Source of the DNA: Rhizobium sp. R711
GTDB lineage: Bacteria; Pseudomonadota; Alphaproteobacteria; Rhizobiales; Rhizobiaceae
Length of the DNA: 64,000 bases
Assembly: GCF_002211365.1 (NCBI RefSeq)
Contig: NZ_LOKZ01000004.1
Coordinates: 1 to 64,000, forward strand
Reading direction: 5' to 3'
The translations under genes were made by a program, and so were the position numbers. Positions within the stretch are counted from its first letter, which is position 1. Each line of letters starts with the position of its first letter. Shown piece after piece: positions 1 through 8,821 of this stretch. A model generated the notes under the pieces. That model worked only from the letters and a program-made list of their open reading frames with translations. It was not told the DNA's origin and did no database searches.

Positions 1-73
1 GATCCTTCGGAACCAGGCTATCGAGCGTCACCATCTCGAGCGCAGTCTGTTCGGCAGCGGGTTTCTTCAACAT
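1..73 (-). CDS. IS1182-type transposase, N-terminal fragment cut by window edge
   Basis: The minus strand opens with an ATG at 73 and reads MLKKPAAEQTALEM, then VTLDSLVPKD, to the window edge. This matches my memory of the N-terminus of IS1182-family DDE transposases (usual continuation is the HLLRKI motif), but only about 24 residues are visible. The gene runs off the left edge, so integrity and IS ends cannot be judged. Two hairpins lie upstream between it and the thu operon. The family call is by recall of the N-terminal motif only. Confidence 0.6.
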   Translation of the reverse strand, partial: MLKKPAAEQTALEMVTLDSLVPKD

Positions 74-85
74 AACCCAGTGAAT

Positions 86-114
86 CAAAAACCCCCGGCA
101 AACGCCAGGGGTTT
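86..114 (-). terminator. Intrinsic terminator downstream of the thu operon
   Basis: Read on the minus strand there is a stem AAACCCC-T-GGC, loop GTTT, GCC-G-GGGGTTT, followed by further T residues. It lies 57 bases after the stop of the last thu gene and is oriented to stop thu transcription before the transposase gene. Confidence 0.6.
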
Positions 115-129
115 GTCAGCAGTCTGAAC

Positions 130-156
130 GGGCCCTCGCGGGCCCTTATTCTTTTT
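130..156. terminator. GC-rich hairpin, possible second terminator
   Basis: GGGCCC-TCGC-GGGCCC forms a perfect six-pair hairpin. The T-rich tract (TTATTCTTTTT) follows it on the plus strand, so as an intrinsic terminator it faces plus-strand transcription. On the minus strand it is simply a stable 3' hairpin just past thuB. Its role is uncertain. Confidence 0.35.
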
Positions 157-170
157 GGCGAATTCTCGTA

Positions 171-1277
171 TCAGACGACGACAGTCAGCGGCGGTATCCG
201 CTTGTCTGCCGGGTTAGCCTGCTCGGAGGCCTCCAGCAGATTGAGCTCCCGCCGCTCCTTCTCCGACACGATCGCAAGGTCGAGGACCTTCTGCAGATTT
301 GCGGCGTGGCGGAAGGTCGGGTCGTCCTGCTTTCCGGTTCTGACGGCTTCTGCAAAGCGCTGATAGTTGGTCAGCACGGCCGGGACCTCGATGTCGCGCC
401 AGGTGGCGGTCTCGATGTCTTCGCCGAAGCAGCCGCGCAGTTCGGAACCATCCGGGCGATGGACGACCTCGAGGCTGCCCTTTTCGCCATATATGCGAAG
501 CTTCAGTTCATTGAGGTGGCCGGTTGCCCAACGGGTCGCATGGATCACGCCAAGCGCACCGTTGGTGAAATCGACCGACATCGTGAAGCTGTCGTTGGCG
601 TCCAGCAGATATTCGCCGATCTGGCCGCCGGGAGCCTTGTTGAAGGTCTTCAGGCGGGCAAAGACGTGGTCGATATCGGTCGCCGCGCCATAAGCGGCGA
701 AGTCGAGGATGTGGATGCCGACGTCGCCGAGCACGCCGTTCGAGCCGTGCCCGGTCGACAGACGCCACAGCCAGCGCGATTCCGTGCGCCAGTCGCCCCA
801 GGCGCGCGAGACCAGCCAGCTTTGCAGGTAGGAGGCTTCGACGTGCCTGATGGTGCCGAGCTCACCGGCCAATACCATCTCGCGGGCGCGCTGCAGCGGC
901 GCGACGTTGCGATAGGTGAGGTTGACCATGTTGATGACGCCGGCAGCCTCTGCGGCTTCCGTCATCTCCAGTGCGTGGTCGTAATGCTCCGCCAGCGGCT
1001 TTTCGCAGAAGACGTGCTTGCCGGCAGCGATCAGCGCCAGGCTGGTCGCGTGGTGGATGCGATCGGGCGTGACGTTGGTGGCCGCGTCGAATTCACCCCA
1101 TGCGATCGCTTCCTCGAGTGTCTGGAAACGCTTCTCGATGTGGAAGTGATCGGCAAATTCGGCAAGGCGCGCCGGGTCGGTATCGACGGCGCCGACAACT
1201 TCCACGCCGTCGATGGCGAGGAAGTTGGCAACCTGGTTTCTGGCCATCGAGCCGGTGCCAAGAACGAGTAGTCGCAT
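171..1277 (-). CDS. thuB: Gfo/Idh/MocA-family oxidoreductase, ThuB-like
   Basis: 368-residue NAD(P)-dependent dehydrogenase of the Gfo/Idh/MocA family. The N-terminal Rossmann fold opens with VLGTGSMARNQ, and the family motif EKPLAEHYDHA appears near residue 93, followed by the mixed alpha/beta substrate domain. In Sinorhizobium meliloti, ThuA and ThuB act together on trehalose and related disaccharides through 3-keto intermediates; assignment here rests on the same gene order (ABC genes, thuA, thuB). Start ATG at 1277 has a GAGGAG Shine-Dalgarno eight bases upstream. Last gene of the operon, only 11 bases after thuA. Substrate specificity is inferred from context. Confidence 0.85.
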   Translation of the reverse strand: MRLLVLGTGSMARNQVANFLAIDGVEVVGAVDTDPARLAEFADHFHIEKRFQTLEEAIAWGEFDAATNVTPDRIHHATSLALIAAGKHVFCEKPLAEHYDHALEMTEAAEAAGVINMVNLTYRNVAPLQRAREMVLAGELGTIRHVEASYLQSWLVSRAWGDWRTESRWLWRLSTGHGSNGVLGDVGIHILDFAAYGAATDIDHVFARLKTFNKAPGGQIGEYLLDANDSFTMSVDFTNGALGVIHATRWATGHLNELKLRIYGEKGSLEVVHRPDGSELRGCFGEDIETATWRDIEVPAVLTNYQRFAEAVRTGKQDDPTFRHAANLQKVLDLAIVSEKERRELNLLEASEQANPADKRIPPLTVVV

Positions 1278-1288
1278 ATGTGTGCTCC

Positions 1289-2074
1289 TCAGCGGTAACC
1301 GGCTTCGCCGGCCTGATGCAGTCGCGGGCCGCGTTCGACGATCGGCTCGAGAGCCTTTTCGACCGGGACATTCGGGGCATCGGTGATGCTCTTCAGATCG
1401 CCCTGCGGGTTATAGGCCCATTTCACGCCGTTGATGAGTACCTTCTGGACGTTGGCATCATGATAGGTCGGGTAGGTTTCGTGGCCAGGGCGGAAGTAGA
1501 AAATGTTACCGGCACCACGGCGCCAGGTGAGGCCCGAACGGAAGACTTCGCCGCCCTGGAACCAGGAGATGAAGACGGTTTCCAGCGGCTCCGGCACGGA
1601 GAATTGCTCGCCGTACATTTCCTCGTTTTCGAGAACAAAGTTTTCGTCGAGGCCGGCGGCGATGGGGTGGCGAGGGTTGATCGTCCACAGACGCTCGCGC
1701 TCACCGGCCTCGCGCCACTTCAGCGCGCAGGGCGTGCCCATCAGGCGCTTGAAGATCTTCGAGAAGTGGCCGGAGTGCAGGACCAGTAGGCCCATGCCTT
1801 CCCAGACGCGCTTGGCGACGCGCTCGACAACGACGTCGGAGACCGCACCGTGATCCTTGTGGCCCCACCAGGTGAGGACATCGGTTTCGGCAAGGCGGGC
1901 TTCCGTCAGGCCGTGCTCGGGCTCCTGCAGCGTAGCCGTCGTCGCCTGGATCGCCAGATCGGTGTTCAGCGCGTTGGCGATGGTGGTGTGCATGCCTTCG
2001 GGGTAGATACCCCGAACGATGGCATTGGTGGTTTCGTGGATGTTTTCACCCCAGACAATGGTGCGAATAGCCAA
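1289..2074 (-). CDS. thuA: ThuA-domain protein, trehalose/disaccharide utilisation
   Basis: 261-residue ThuA-domain protein (class I glutamine-amidotransferase-like fold). The N-terminus reads [13 protein letters not shown], with a WWGHKDHG segment near residue 69 and a conserved HSGHFSKIF near residue 100, both typical of the family. It is thought to work with ThuB in oxidising imported disaccharides to keto sugars. The start is an unusual TTG at 2074, chosen because GAAGGAG sits eight bases upstream and no ATG in frame would preserve the N-terminus. Lies 73 bases after thuK and directly before thuB. Confidence 0.85.
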   Translation of the reverse strand: MAIRTIVWGENIHETTNAIVRGIYPEGMHTTIANALNTDLAIQATTATLQEPEHGLTEARLAETDVLTWWGHKDHGAVSDVVVERVAKRVWEGMGLLVLHSGHFSKIFKRLMGTPCALKWREAGERERLWTINPRHPIAAGLDENFVLENEEMYGEQFSVPEPLETVFISWFQGGEVFRSGLTWRRGAGNIFYFRPGHETYPTYHDANVQKVLINGVKWAYNPQGDLKSITDAPNVPVEKALEPIVERGPRLHQAGEAGYR

Positions 2075-2147
2075 GTGATTGCTCCTTCATGCGAATGGTG
2101 GACCGGAACCGATGGGAAGCGGCCAGATCCTGTGGTTTTGGGTGGTG

Positions 2148-3176
2148 TCAGGCCGCGCCCTTGAGGGGAACCCTTTCGAGCGCGCGTCCGGATTGGTCGA
2201 AACGGTGGACTGAGCCCTGAACCGGGGCGACGCCCAGTTTCTGGCCGGGTTGATGGCTCGATACGCCGGTCTCGCGAACGACGAGCGGTTCCGAGGTGCC
2301 GATGTCGAGGTAGACGAAGCTGTCCGAGCCGAGGATTTCGGAATGAATGACGGTGCCCGCCCAGGCGGGCGCCTGCTGGACGATCTCGATGTGTTCGGCG
2401 CGGACGCCGATGGTGTGCGCATTGTAGGGCGCCGAGAACTCACCGGTCAGGAAGTTCATTTTCGGCGAACCGATGAAGCCGGCGACGAACACGGAATTCG
2501 GTGTCTCGTAAAGTTCGAGCGGGGTGCCGACCTGCTCGACGACGCCATCCCGCAGAACGCAGATGCGGTCGGCGAGCGTCATCGCCTCGACCTGGTCGTG
2601 GGTGACGTAGATCATCGTCGTGCCGTGCATGCTGCGGTGAAGCTTGGCGATCTCCAGTCGCGTTGCAACGCGTAGCGCCGCATCGAGGTTCGACAGCGGC
2701 TCGTCGAACAGGAACACCTTGGGATCGCGGACGATGGCGCGACCGATCGCGACACGCTGGCGCTGCCCGCCCGACAGTTGGCGGGGCAGGCGTTCGAGAT
2801 AGGGCGACAGCTGCAGCATGCCGGCGGCCTGCTCGACGCGGGCCTTGCACTCTTCCTTTGTGCGTCCCGAGAGTTTCATCCCGAAGGCCATGTTCTCGAA
2901 CACGGTCATATGCGGATAGAGTGCATAGGATTGGAAGACCATGGCGATGCCGCGCTTCGACGGCGCGTAGCGGTTGACCGCCTCGCCATCGAAAGAAAGT
3001 GTGCCCGAGGTGATGTCCTCCAGCCCGGAAATCAGCCGCAGCAGCGTGGACTTGCCGCAGCCGGACGGGCCGACGAAGACCATGAACTCGCCTTTGCGGA
3101 TATCGAGCGAGACGCCCTTGATGACTTCAAGCGCACCGAAGCTCTTGCGGATATTGTCGAGTCGAATCTGTGCCAT
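2148..3176 (-). CDS. thuK: Sugar ABC importer ATPase (MalK/UgpC type), ThuK
   Basis: 342-residue CUT1 ABC ATPase that energises the importer formed by ThuF and ThuG. Walker [10 protein letters not shown] is near residue 37, Q-loop [11 protein letters not shown] near 80, signature [10 protein letters not shown] near 134, Walker [13 protein letters not shown] near 154, and H-loop VTHDQ near 190. A C-terminal TOBE/OB regulatory domain of the MalK type fills the rest (for example IGVRAEH). Length is normal for the family. Start ATG at 3176, 12 bases after the thuG stop. Cytoplasmic, membrane-associated. Confidence 0.92.
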   Translation of the reverse strand: MAQIRLDNIRKSFGALEVIKGVSLDIRKGEFMVFVGPSGCGKSTLLRLISGLEDITSGTLSFDGEAVNRYAPSKRGIAMVFQSYALYPHMTVFENMAFGMKLSGRTKEECKARVEQAAGMLQLSPYLERLPRQLSGGQRQRVAIGRAIVRDPKVFLFDEPLSNLDAALRVATRLEIAKLHRSMHGTTMIYVTHDQVEAMTLADRICVLRDGVVEQVGTPLELYETPNSVFVAGFIGSPKMNFLTGEFSAPYNAHTIGVRAEHIEIVQQAPAWAGTVIHSEILGSDSFVYLDIGTSEPLVVRETGVSSHQPGQKLGVAPVQGSVHRFDQSGRALERVPLKGAA

Positions 3177-3188
3177 ATCGTGCTTTCT

Positions 3189-4019
3189 TCAACCTTTGAC
3201 GCCGCCGGCGGTCAGGCCGGAAATGATGCGCCGCTGGAATATCAGGACCAGGACAACGACAGGGACCGTAACGATGACGGATGCTGCCATGATGTTGCCC
3301 CACGGGATTTCGAACTGGCTGCCGCCCGAAAGCAGGGCGATGGCAACCGGCACCGTTCGCTGAGCGTCCGATGAGGTGAATGTTAGGGCGAAGAGGAATT
3401 CGTTCCAGGCCGTAATGAAGGCAAGCAGGCCTGTCGTGACCAGAGCCGGCCACATCAGCGGCATGAAAACCTGGGTGATGATGACCCACGGCGAGGCGCC
3501 ATCGACGATCGCCGCTTCCTCGATTTCAATGGGCAGATCGCGCATGAAGGTGGTCAGAACCCAGACCGTAAAGGGCAGGGTAAAGATCATGTAGGAGAAG
3601 ATCAGCGCGAACGGCGTGTTGAAGATGCCGATCCAGCGGATCAGCTCGAACAGGCCGGCGAGCACGGCGATCTGCGGGAACATCGAGACCGACAGGATCG
3701 TCAGCATCAGTAGCGCGCGGCCGCGGAAATTGACGCGGGCAAGCGCGTAGGATGCCGTGACGGCCAGTAGCAGCGAGGCTGCGACCACGAGGATGGCGAC
3801 GAGCAGGGAGTTGCCGAGGCTGCGGATGAAGCTGCCCGTGGTCAGGACCGTCGTGTAGTTGGTGAGCGAGATCGAGGTCGGCCAGTAATTGACCTCGAAG
3901 AGGGCGGTACCGGCTTTGAAACTCGTCAGGATCGCATAGTAGAACGGAAAGACGGCGATGATGACGATGACGGTGACGAGCAGATAGAAGAGCGTGTTCT
4001 TTGTCAGGGTCAGCAGCAT
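3189..4019 (-). CDS. thuG: Sugar ABC importer permease (MalG type), ThuG
   Basis: 276-residue inner-membrane permease of the MalG class. It starts MLLTLTKNTLFYLLVTVIV with a membrane segment at once, contains the usual six hydrophobic helices, and carries the EAA loop as EEAAIVDGASPWVIITQVFMP near residue 180. The ATG at 4019 shares its first base with the TGA of thuF (TGATG), so translation is probably coupled. The same frame is open far upstream into the thuF region, but those residues are shadow sequence and the MLLT start is clearly the real one. Confidence 0.9.
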   Translation of the reverse strand: MLLTLTKNTLFYLLVTVIVIIAVFPFYYAILTSFKAGTALFEVNYWPTSISLTNYTTVLTTGSFIRSLGNSLLVAILVVAASLLLAVTASYALARVNFRGRALLMLTILSVSMFPQIAVLAGLFELIRWIGIFNTPFALIFSYMIFTLPFTVWVLTTFMRDLPIEIEEAAIVDGASPWVIITQVFMPLMWPALVTTGLLAFITAWNEFLFALTFTSSDAQRTVPVAIALLSGGSQFEIPWGNIMAASVIVTVPVVVLVLIFQRRIISGLTAGGVKG

Positions 4020-5005
4020 CAGCGTTCGCTCCCACCGAGTTTGACGCGACCGAGCCACATGTAGAGCACGGTGATCGTCGCGATGATCAGGAAGAGCACC
4101 GTCGAGGCTGTCGCCCCGTAGGCGAACTTGTCGAAGTCGAAGAGGTTCTCGCGTGCCATGACCGACATGGTTTTGGTCTGCGCGTTGTTCGGTGTCAGCA
4201 CGTAAATCAGGTCGAAGATGCGCAGGGCGTCGAGCATGCGGAAAATCACGGCGACCATGATGGCCGGGCGGACCAGCGGCAGCGTCAGCCGCCAGAACAC
4301 CTTGATCGGGTTGATGCCGTCGATTTTGGCCGCCTCGTAGATATCGGCAGGCACCATCTGCAGCCCGGCGAGGATCAGAAGCGCCATGAAAGGCGTGGTC
4401 TTCCAGATGTCGACGATCAGCACCGCGACCATTGCCGTCTCGGGATTTGCGGTCCAGGCGATTTTCTGGCTGATCAGGCCCATACCGAGCAGGATGTCGT
4501 TCAGGATGCCGAACTGGTCGTTGAGCATCCAGGCCCACATCTTGGCGGACACGATGGTCGGGATCGCCCAGGGAATGAGGATGGCGGCGCGAACGATGCC
4601 ACGGCCGGGGAAATTGGCGTTCAACACCAGGGCGACGATGAGGCCGAGAATGGTTTCGATGGTCACGGACAGGAACGCGAACTTCATCGTGTTCCAGACG
4701 GCGCGCCACCAGTTCGGGTCCGCAAGCAGGCCGCTATAGACGGTGCGCCCGCTCTTAAGCGTGATCCATGAGAGATAATTCTTGAAGCCGACGAACTGGG
4801 CGTCGCCGAGGCCCGTGAGGGATGCGTTCGTGAAGCTGAAATAGATCGTTCTGAAAAGAGGCCATCCAGCAACGACGGCCAGAATGAACAGGGTGGGGGC
4901 CAGGAATACCCAGGCCGAACGGATGCGCTCGGAGCGCAGGTCCGACGAGGTCTTGACGGCGCGCGCTCGCGATCCGACGCTTGAGGAAACTGCGGCTTCA
5001 GTCAT
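4019..5005 (-). CDS. thuF: Sugar ABC importer permease (MalF type), ThuF
   Basis: 328-residue permease, MalF class. It begins MTEAAVSSSVGSRARAV, followed by a first helix at SAWVFLAPTLFILAVVAG and an EAA loop EAAKIDGINPIKVFWRLTLP near residue 222. An in-frame ORF extends 30 codons further upstream to 5095, but that part crosses the intercistronic hairpin and looks non-coding, so the ATG at 5005 is preferred. Partner of ThuG in the membrane channel. The 86-base gap after thuE is the largest in the operon and contains a terminator-like hairpin. Confidence 0.88.
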   Translation of the reverse strand: MTEAAVSSSVGSRARAVKTSSDLRSERIRSAWVFLAPTLFILAVVAGWPLFRTIYFSFTNASLTGLGDAQFVGFKNYLSWITLKSGRTVYSGLLADPNWWRAVWNTMKFAFLSVTIETILGLIVALVLNANFPGRGIVRAAILIPWAIPTIVSAKMWAWMLNDQFGILNDILLGMGLISQKIAWTANPETAMVAVLIVDIWKTTPFMALLILAGLQMVPADIYEAAKIDGINPIKVFWRLTLPLVRPAIMVAVIFRMLDALRIFDLIYVLTPNNAQTKTMSVMARENLFDFDKFAYGATASTVLFLIIATITVLYMWLGRVKLGGSER

Positions 5006-5046
5006 GAGGTACCCGCTTCTTGAGGCGATTGACGGTGGCGTCTTCA

Positions 5047-5080
5047 GAAAAAAGGCAGCGGCGGAACGTCCGCCGCTGCC
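5047..5080 (-). terminator. Partial terminator/attenuator between thuE and thuF
   Basis: On the minus strand GGCAGCGGCGGA, loop CGT, TCCGCCGCTGCC is a perfect 12-pair stem followed directly by TTTTTT. It starts 12 bases after the thuE stop and so can end or 3'-protect the binding-protein message while letting some transcription through to the permeases. Role is inferred; the structure is plain in the sequence. Confidence 0.75.
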
Positions 5081-5091
5081 GATGCTGTCGA

Positions 5092-6357
5092 TCACCAGTT
5101 ATCGCCCTTCAGCGATGTCAGGTCGGCTTCGAGAAGCTCGAGGTTTTCCGCAGACGTGCCGTTGCCTGAAAGCGAGTTGTGAACGGCGGTCCAGAACTTC
5201 GAGGAGACCTCGTTGTACTTGACCTTGGCGGATGCCGACGGACGCGGAACGGCGTTCTGGAAGATCGGCTTCCAGTTCGGCATGAACGGCTGTGCGGCGG
5301 CGATGTCCTTGTCATCGTAGAGCGCCACAAGCGTCGGCAGGTTGGAGAGCTCAATGGCGCGCTGCTTCTGGCTTTCCTTGGACGTCAGGAACTTGACGAG
5401 GGCAATCGCGGCGTCCTGGTTCTGCGAGTACTTGGAGACCGCAAGGTTCCAGCCGCCGAGCGTCGAGGATGGCGAGTCGCCCTCCTTGGCAACCGGAAGC
5501 GTCGTTACGTCGAACTTGCCCTTGACGGCACTGTCCGCGCCATTGCCGAGGGAGTAGGCATAGGGCCAGTTGCGCATGAAGACGGCATTGCCGGTCTGCC
5601 AGACGCCGCGGGACTCTTCTTCCTGGTAGGCGAGGACGCCGGAGGGCGAGATCGTTCCGATCCATCCCTTGGCGCGGTCAAGTGCTGCCGCGGCATTCTC
5701 GTTGTTGACCGAGATCGTGCCGTCCGGCTCGATGATCTGGCCACCACCCGACGACTTCACCCATTCGAGCGCGTTGCAGGTCAGGCCCTCATAGGCGTTG
5801 CCCTGGAAGACATAGCCCCAGAGATCCTTCTGGCCGACGGCGCGTTCCTTTTCCTGGATCTCCTTGGCGGTCGCGGCCATCTCGTCCCAGGTCTTCGGCG
5901 GTTGCTTGCCGTACTTGTCGAGCAGGTCTTTGCGATAGAAGAGCGCCGGCGCATCCGTGTAGAGCGGCATGGCGACGAGGCGACCATTCACGGTCTGTGA
6001 GGCGATGATCGACGGGAAGAAATCGCCGACGACATCCTTCGCGGCATCCTTCAGGTCAACGAACTGGTCGGCGAGCTGCGGAGCCCAGATAACGTCGGTC
6101 TGATAGACGTCGACGTCCTTGTTGCCGGCGGCGAGCCACAGGCGATACTGCGAGAACTGCTCCGTCGAAGAGGACGGCATGGTCACGATGCTGACCTTAT
6201 TGCCGGTTGCCTTCTCGAACGCATCGAGCTGCTTGCGGAACAGGTCGAGGTTCTTGCCGGTCGAGCTTGCGGAAATGCTGATATTTGCAGCGAACGAGGG
6301 CTGTGCGACACCAATCAGCGCGGCCGCGACGGCGACCGCTGTGAAACGAAACTTCAT
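5092..6357 (-). CDS. thuE: Sugar ABC importer periplasmic binding protein, ThuE
   Basis: 421-residue extracellular solute-binding protein, family 1. Residues 1-23 form a signal peptide (MKFRFTAVAVAAALIGVAQP, cleavage after SFA). The mature part has the usual two-lobed pattern with TGKNLDLFRKQLDAFEKATG near the start and an LGGWNLAVSKYSQN segment near residue 300. It delivers trehalose/sucrose-type disaccharides if the thu assignment holds. Start ATG at 6357 follows GGGAGGAAG. First gene of the operon; a copy of the proposed ThuR operator lies about 40 bases upstream of its start. Confidence 0.9.
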   Translation of the reverse strand: MKFRFTAVAVAAALIGVAQPSFAANISISASSTGKNLDLFRKQLDAFEKATGNKVSIVTMPSSSTEQFSQYRLWLAAGNKDVDVYQTDVIWAPQLADQFVDLKDAAKDVVGDFFPSIIASQTVNGRLVAMPLYTDAPALFYRKDLLDKYGKQPPKTWDEMAATAKEIQEKERAVGQKDLWGYVFQGNAYEGLTCNALEWVKSSGGGQIIEPDGTISVNNENAAAALDRAKGWIGTISPSGVLAYQEEESRGVWQTGNAVFMRNWPYAYSLGNGADSAVKGKFDVTTLPVAKEGDSPSSTLGGWNLAVSKYSQNQDAAIALVKFLTSKESQKQRAIELSNLPTLVALYDDKDIAAAQPFMPNWKPIFQNAVPRPSASAKVKYNEVSSKFWTAVHNSLSGNGTSAENLELLEADLTSLKGDNW

Positions 6358-6386
6358 ATCTTCCTCCCAAAAGAACCAAACATTGG

Positions 6387-6408
6387 AAAAATTGAAAACG
6401 GTTTGGCT
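6387..6408. promoter_or_regulatory. Candidate ThuR operator, copy 1 (thuE-proximal)
   Basis: The motif TTGAAAACGGTTTGGCT, with a central CG dinucleotide and near-palindromic core AAAACGGTTT, is the usual form of a LacI-family operator. An exact second copy, extended by four more A residues, lies at 6563-6583. This copy is about 30-50 bases upstream of the thuE start codon, suitable for repression. Confidence 0.7.
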
Positions 6409-6562
6409 GGAAAAAACTGTCAGAAGGTCGATATTGAGTCAAGCGGGCACTCGTGTCAAAGTCGTGCAACCGCGATCACATATTGATAACAAAGCAAAAT
6501 CATAGGGATGCTCCTCGGTTCGGTTGTGGGGAAAAGGTCAAAAATCCCCTCGGGGAATATCT

Positions 6563-6583
6563 AAAATTGAAAACGGTTTGGCT
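6563..6583. promoter_or_regulatory. Candidate ThuR operator, copy 2 (thuR-proximal)
   Basis: An exact direct repeat of the 21-base sequence ending in AAAACGGTTTGGCT, in the same orientation as copy 1 and centred 175 bp from it. It lies about 90 bases upstream of thuR, so it could serve autoregulation or looping repression. The rest of the 315-base thuE-thuR gap shows only an AT-rich stretch and a small CCCC-T-CGGGG hairpin near 6546. Confidence 0.68.
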
Positions 6584-6672
6584 ATTTGTAAGCTGCTATG
6601 CTTAGGTCATAAGAAAGATCAGCACCTGGCGGCGATCAGCCAGATAGACGAGCACGAAAGACGCATTGTTGA

Positions 6673-7698
6673 ATGAAGCTTAAAGAGTTCGCGAAACAGG
6701 TCGGCTTGTCTCCAACGACAGTCAGTCGTGCGCTGAGTGGCTATCCCGAGGTGAGCGAGACCACGCGTGCCCGCGTCGCGGAAGCCGCCGTCAGGCTGGG
6801 CTACAGCCCGAACGTCAACGCCGTGCGGCTGAAGACGGGCAGGGCCGGCGCGATCGGCGTGGTGATGGGGCGTGCCGGCGAATTCCATTTTGCTGAATTC
6901 ATGGCCGGCATGGCGGAGCGGCTAGTGGCGGAGGAGACGGACATTCTCGTCATCCCGATGGCGGATCCGAACCAGGAAGACGAGATGCAGCTTTACCGCC
7001 GACTTGTGGAAAGCCGGCGCGTCGATGCGATCATCGTCCACTCGCCCAAACCCAATGATGAGCGCATTGCGCTGCTCCACGAACTCGGCATGCCGTTTCT
7101 TGTCCATGGCCGGTCGGCCATCGATGTTCCGCACGCCTGGCTTGATATCGACAACGAAACCGCGATCAAGCGCGCGACGTCACATCTGATCGATCTCGGT
7201 CATCGGCGAATTGCCATGATCAACGGCCGGCCGGGCGCGACCTATGCGCTTCATCGCGATAGCGGCTTTCGCAAGGCTCTTCAAAGCCACGGCATTGAGC
7301 CTGATCCGCAGATGATGGCGAGCGGCAACTTCACCGACGAGCTTGGCTTCCGCTTCGCGCGATCATTCCTCGAGCAGCCCAACCCGCCGACGGCCTTTGT
7401 TGCCGGTTCGATGATGACGGCACTCGGCGTTTACCGCGCGGCCCGGTCGCTGGGGCTTCAAATTGGCCGGGACGTCTCTGTTATCGCCCATGACGACGTC
7501 TTTCCGTATCTGACGGCAGACAACATGGTGCCGTCGCTTTCGGCAACGCGGTCATCCATGCGCGCGGCTGGAACGCGATGTGCCGATCTTGTGCTGCAAC
7601 TGCTGTCGGGACGGTCGCCATTGGAGATCCACGAATTGTGGCCCGTCGAACTGATTTTGCGCGAATCGACGGGCCCGGCCAGGCAGTCCACGTCCTGA
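6673..7698 (+). CDS. thuR: LacI-family regulator of the thu operon, ThuR
   Basis: 341-residue LacI/GalR repressor. The N-terminal helix-turn-helix reads MKLKEFAKQVGLSPTTVSRA, with the hinge helix at YSPNVNAVRLKTGRAG; a periplasmic-binding-protein-like effector domain follows (IGVVMGRAGEFHF, then VIAHDDVFPYLT near residue 275). Divergent from thuE with two identical CG-centred operators between, which strongly suggests sugar-responsive repression of thuEFGKAB and probably of itself. The ATG at 6673 has no strong Shine-Dalgarno. The gene name rests on position and family. Confidence 0.85.
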   Translation: MKLKEFAKQVGLSPTTVSRALSGYPEVSETTRARVAEAAVRLGYSPNVNAVRLKTGRAGAIGVVMGRAGEFHFAEFMAGMAERLVAEETDILVIPMADPNQEDEMQLYRRLVESRRVDAIIVHSPKPNDERIALLHELGMPFLVHGRSAIDVPHAWLDIDNETAIKRATSHLIDLGHRRIAMINGRPGATYALHRDSGFRKALQSHGIEPDPQMMASGNFTDELGFRFARSFLEQPNPPTAFVAGSMMTALGVYRAARSLGLQIGRDVSVIAHDDVFPYLTADNMVPSLSATRSSMRAAGTRCADLVLQLLSGRSPLEIHELWPVELILRESTGPARQSTS

Positions 7699-7778
7699 TG
7701 TCATCGATGCGGATGCTGCTTTCCTGGCGTGGCTGTGGGTCAAATATCGCGCGTTTTTCCGAAACGATGGAAAGATGA

Positions 7779-8393
<615 letters not shown>

Positions 8394-8481
8394 GGGCAGC
8401 GCCGAAAGGGTGTCGGCGGTTCCTGTTTGGCCCCATCGGGCCGCAGGCAAGGAAAAAATCTGGCGCCCGCAGCCGAGCGCC

Positions 8482-8506
8482 GGAACTTTTTCGCCTCAAA
8501 TCCATT
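8482..8506 (+). promoter_or_regulatory. Near-consensus GSR promoter upstream of the ku-ligD run
   Basis: GGAAC at 8482-8486, 16-base spacer, CATT at 8503-8506 in place of CGTT; it also satisfies the looser GGAAC-N18/19-TT form. It lies 36 bases before the GTG at 8542. Because three perfect GSR promoters sit in the same block, this one-mismatch copy is plausible. Confidence 0.45.
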
Positions 8507-8541
8507 GAATCCCTTCGTTGTCGACGCAGGCGGGTGATCAG

Positions 8542-8811
8542 GTGCCTCAGATCCGGAAAATTGATCGCAAGAGCAAGCAGATGGATGCCCGGGACAGGCT
8601 GATCATTGCGCTCTATGCTCAGCTTAAGGCCGAGCGTCAGACTCGCGAGACGCTGGAATGGGTCATTCGCAATGGGGGACTGTCGAAGGAAGTCCTCGGG
8701 GCGATCGCTGCCGACCCGGTGCCAGTCGTCACGGGTGACGACATCGCATCCGTCGAGAAGATCATAGCCATTGATGAGCGGCGGAAGCGCAAATTGCAAA
8801 ACAACAACTGA
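8542..8811 (+). CDS. Small hypothetical protein upstream of ku
   Basis: 89 residues from the GTG at 8542 (AGGCGGG seven bases upstream); an alternative TTG at 8518 would add eight residues, and the first ATG is at 8581. No family recognised. It is charged and probably helical: DARDRLIIALYAQLKAERQT, then WVIRNGGLSKEVLGAIAAD, ending KRKLQNNN. It ends 10 bases before ku in the same direction, so it is probably the first gene of a stress-inducible ku-ligD transcript. Function unknown; the real start is uncertain. Confidence 0.55.
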   Translation: MPQIRKIDRKSKQMDARDRLIIALYAQLKAERQTRETLEWVIRNGGLSKEVLGAIAADPVPVVTGDDIASVEKIIAIDERRKRKLQNNN

Positions 8812-8821
8812 GGGGAATGTC

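Noticed and set aside
3189..4709. 506-aa version of ThuG
   Set aside because: The N-terminal 230 residues are an out-of-frame reading of thuF; the MLLTLTKN start coupled to the thuF stop is the real one.
6541..6560. CCCC-T-CGGGG element as a thuR terminator or attenuator
   Set aside because: Only four to five pairs with a one-base loop; cannot form a stable hairpin of that kind.
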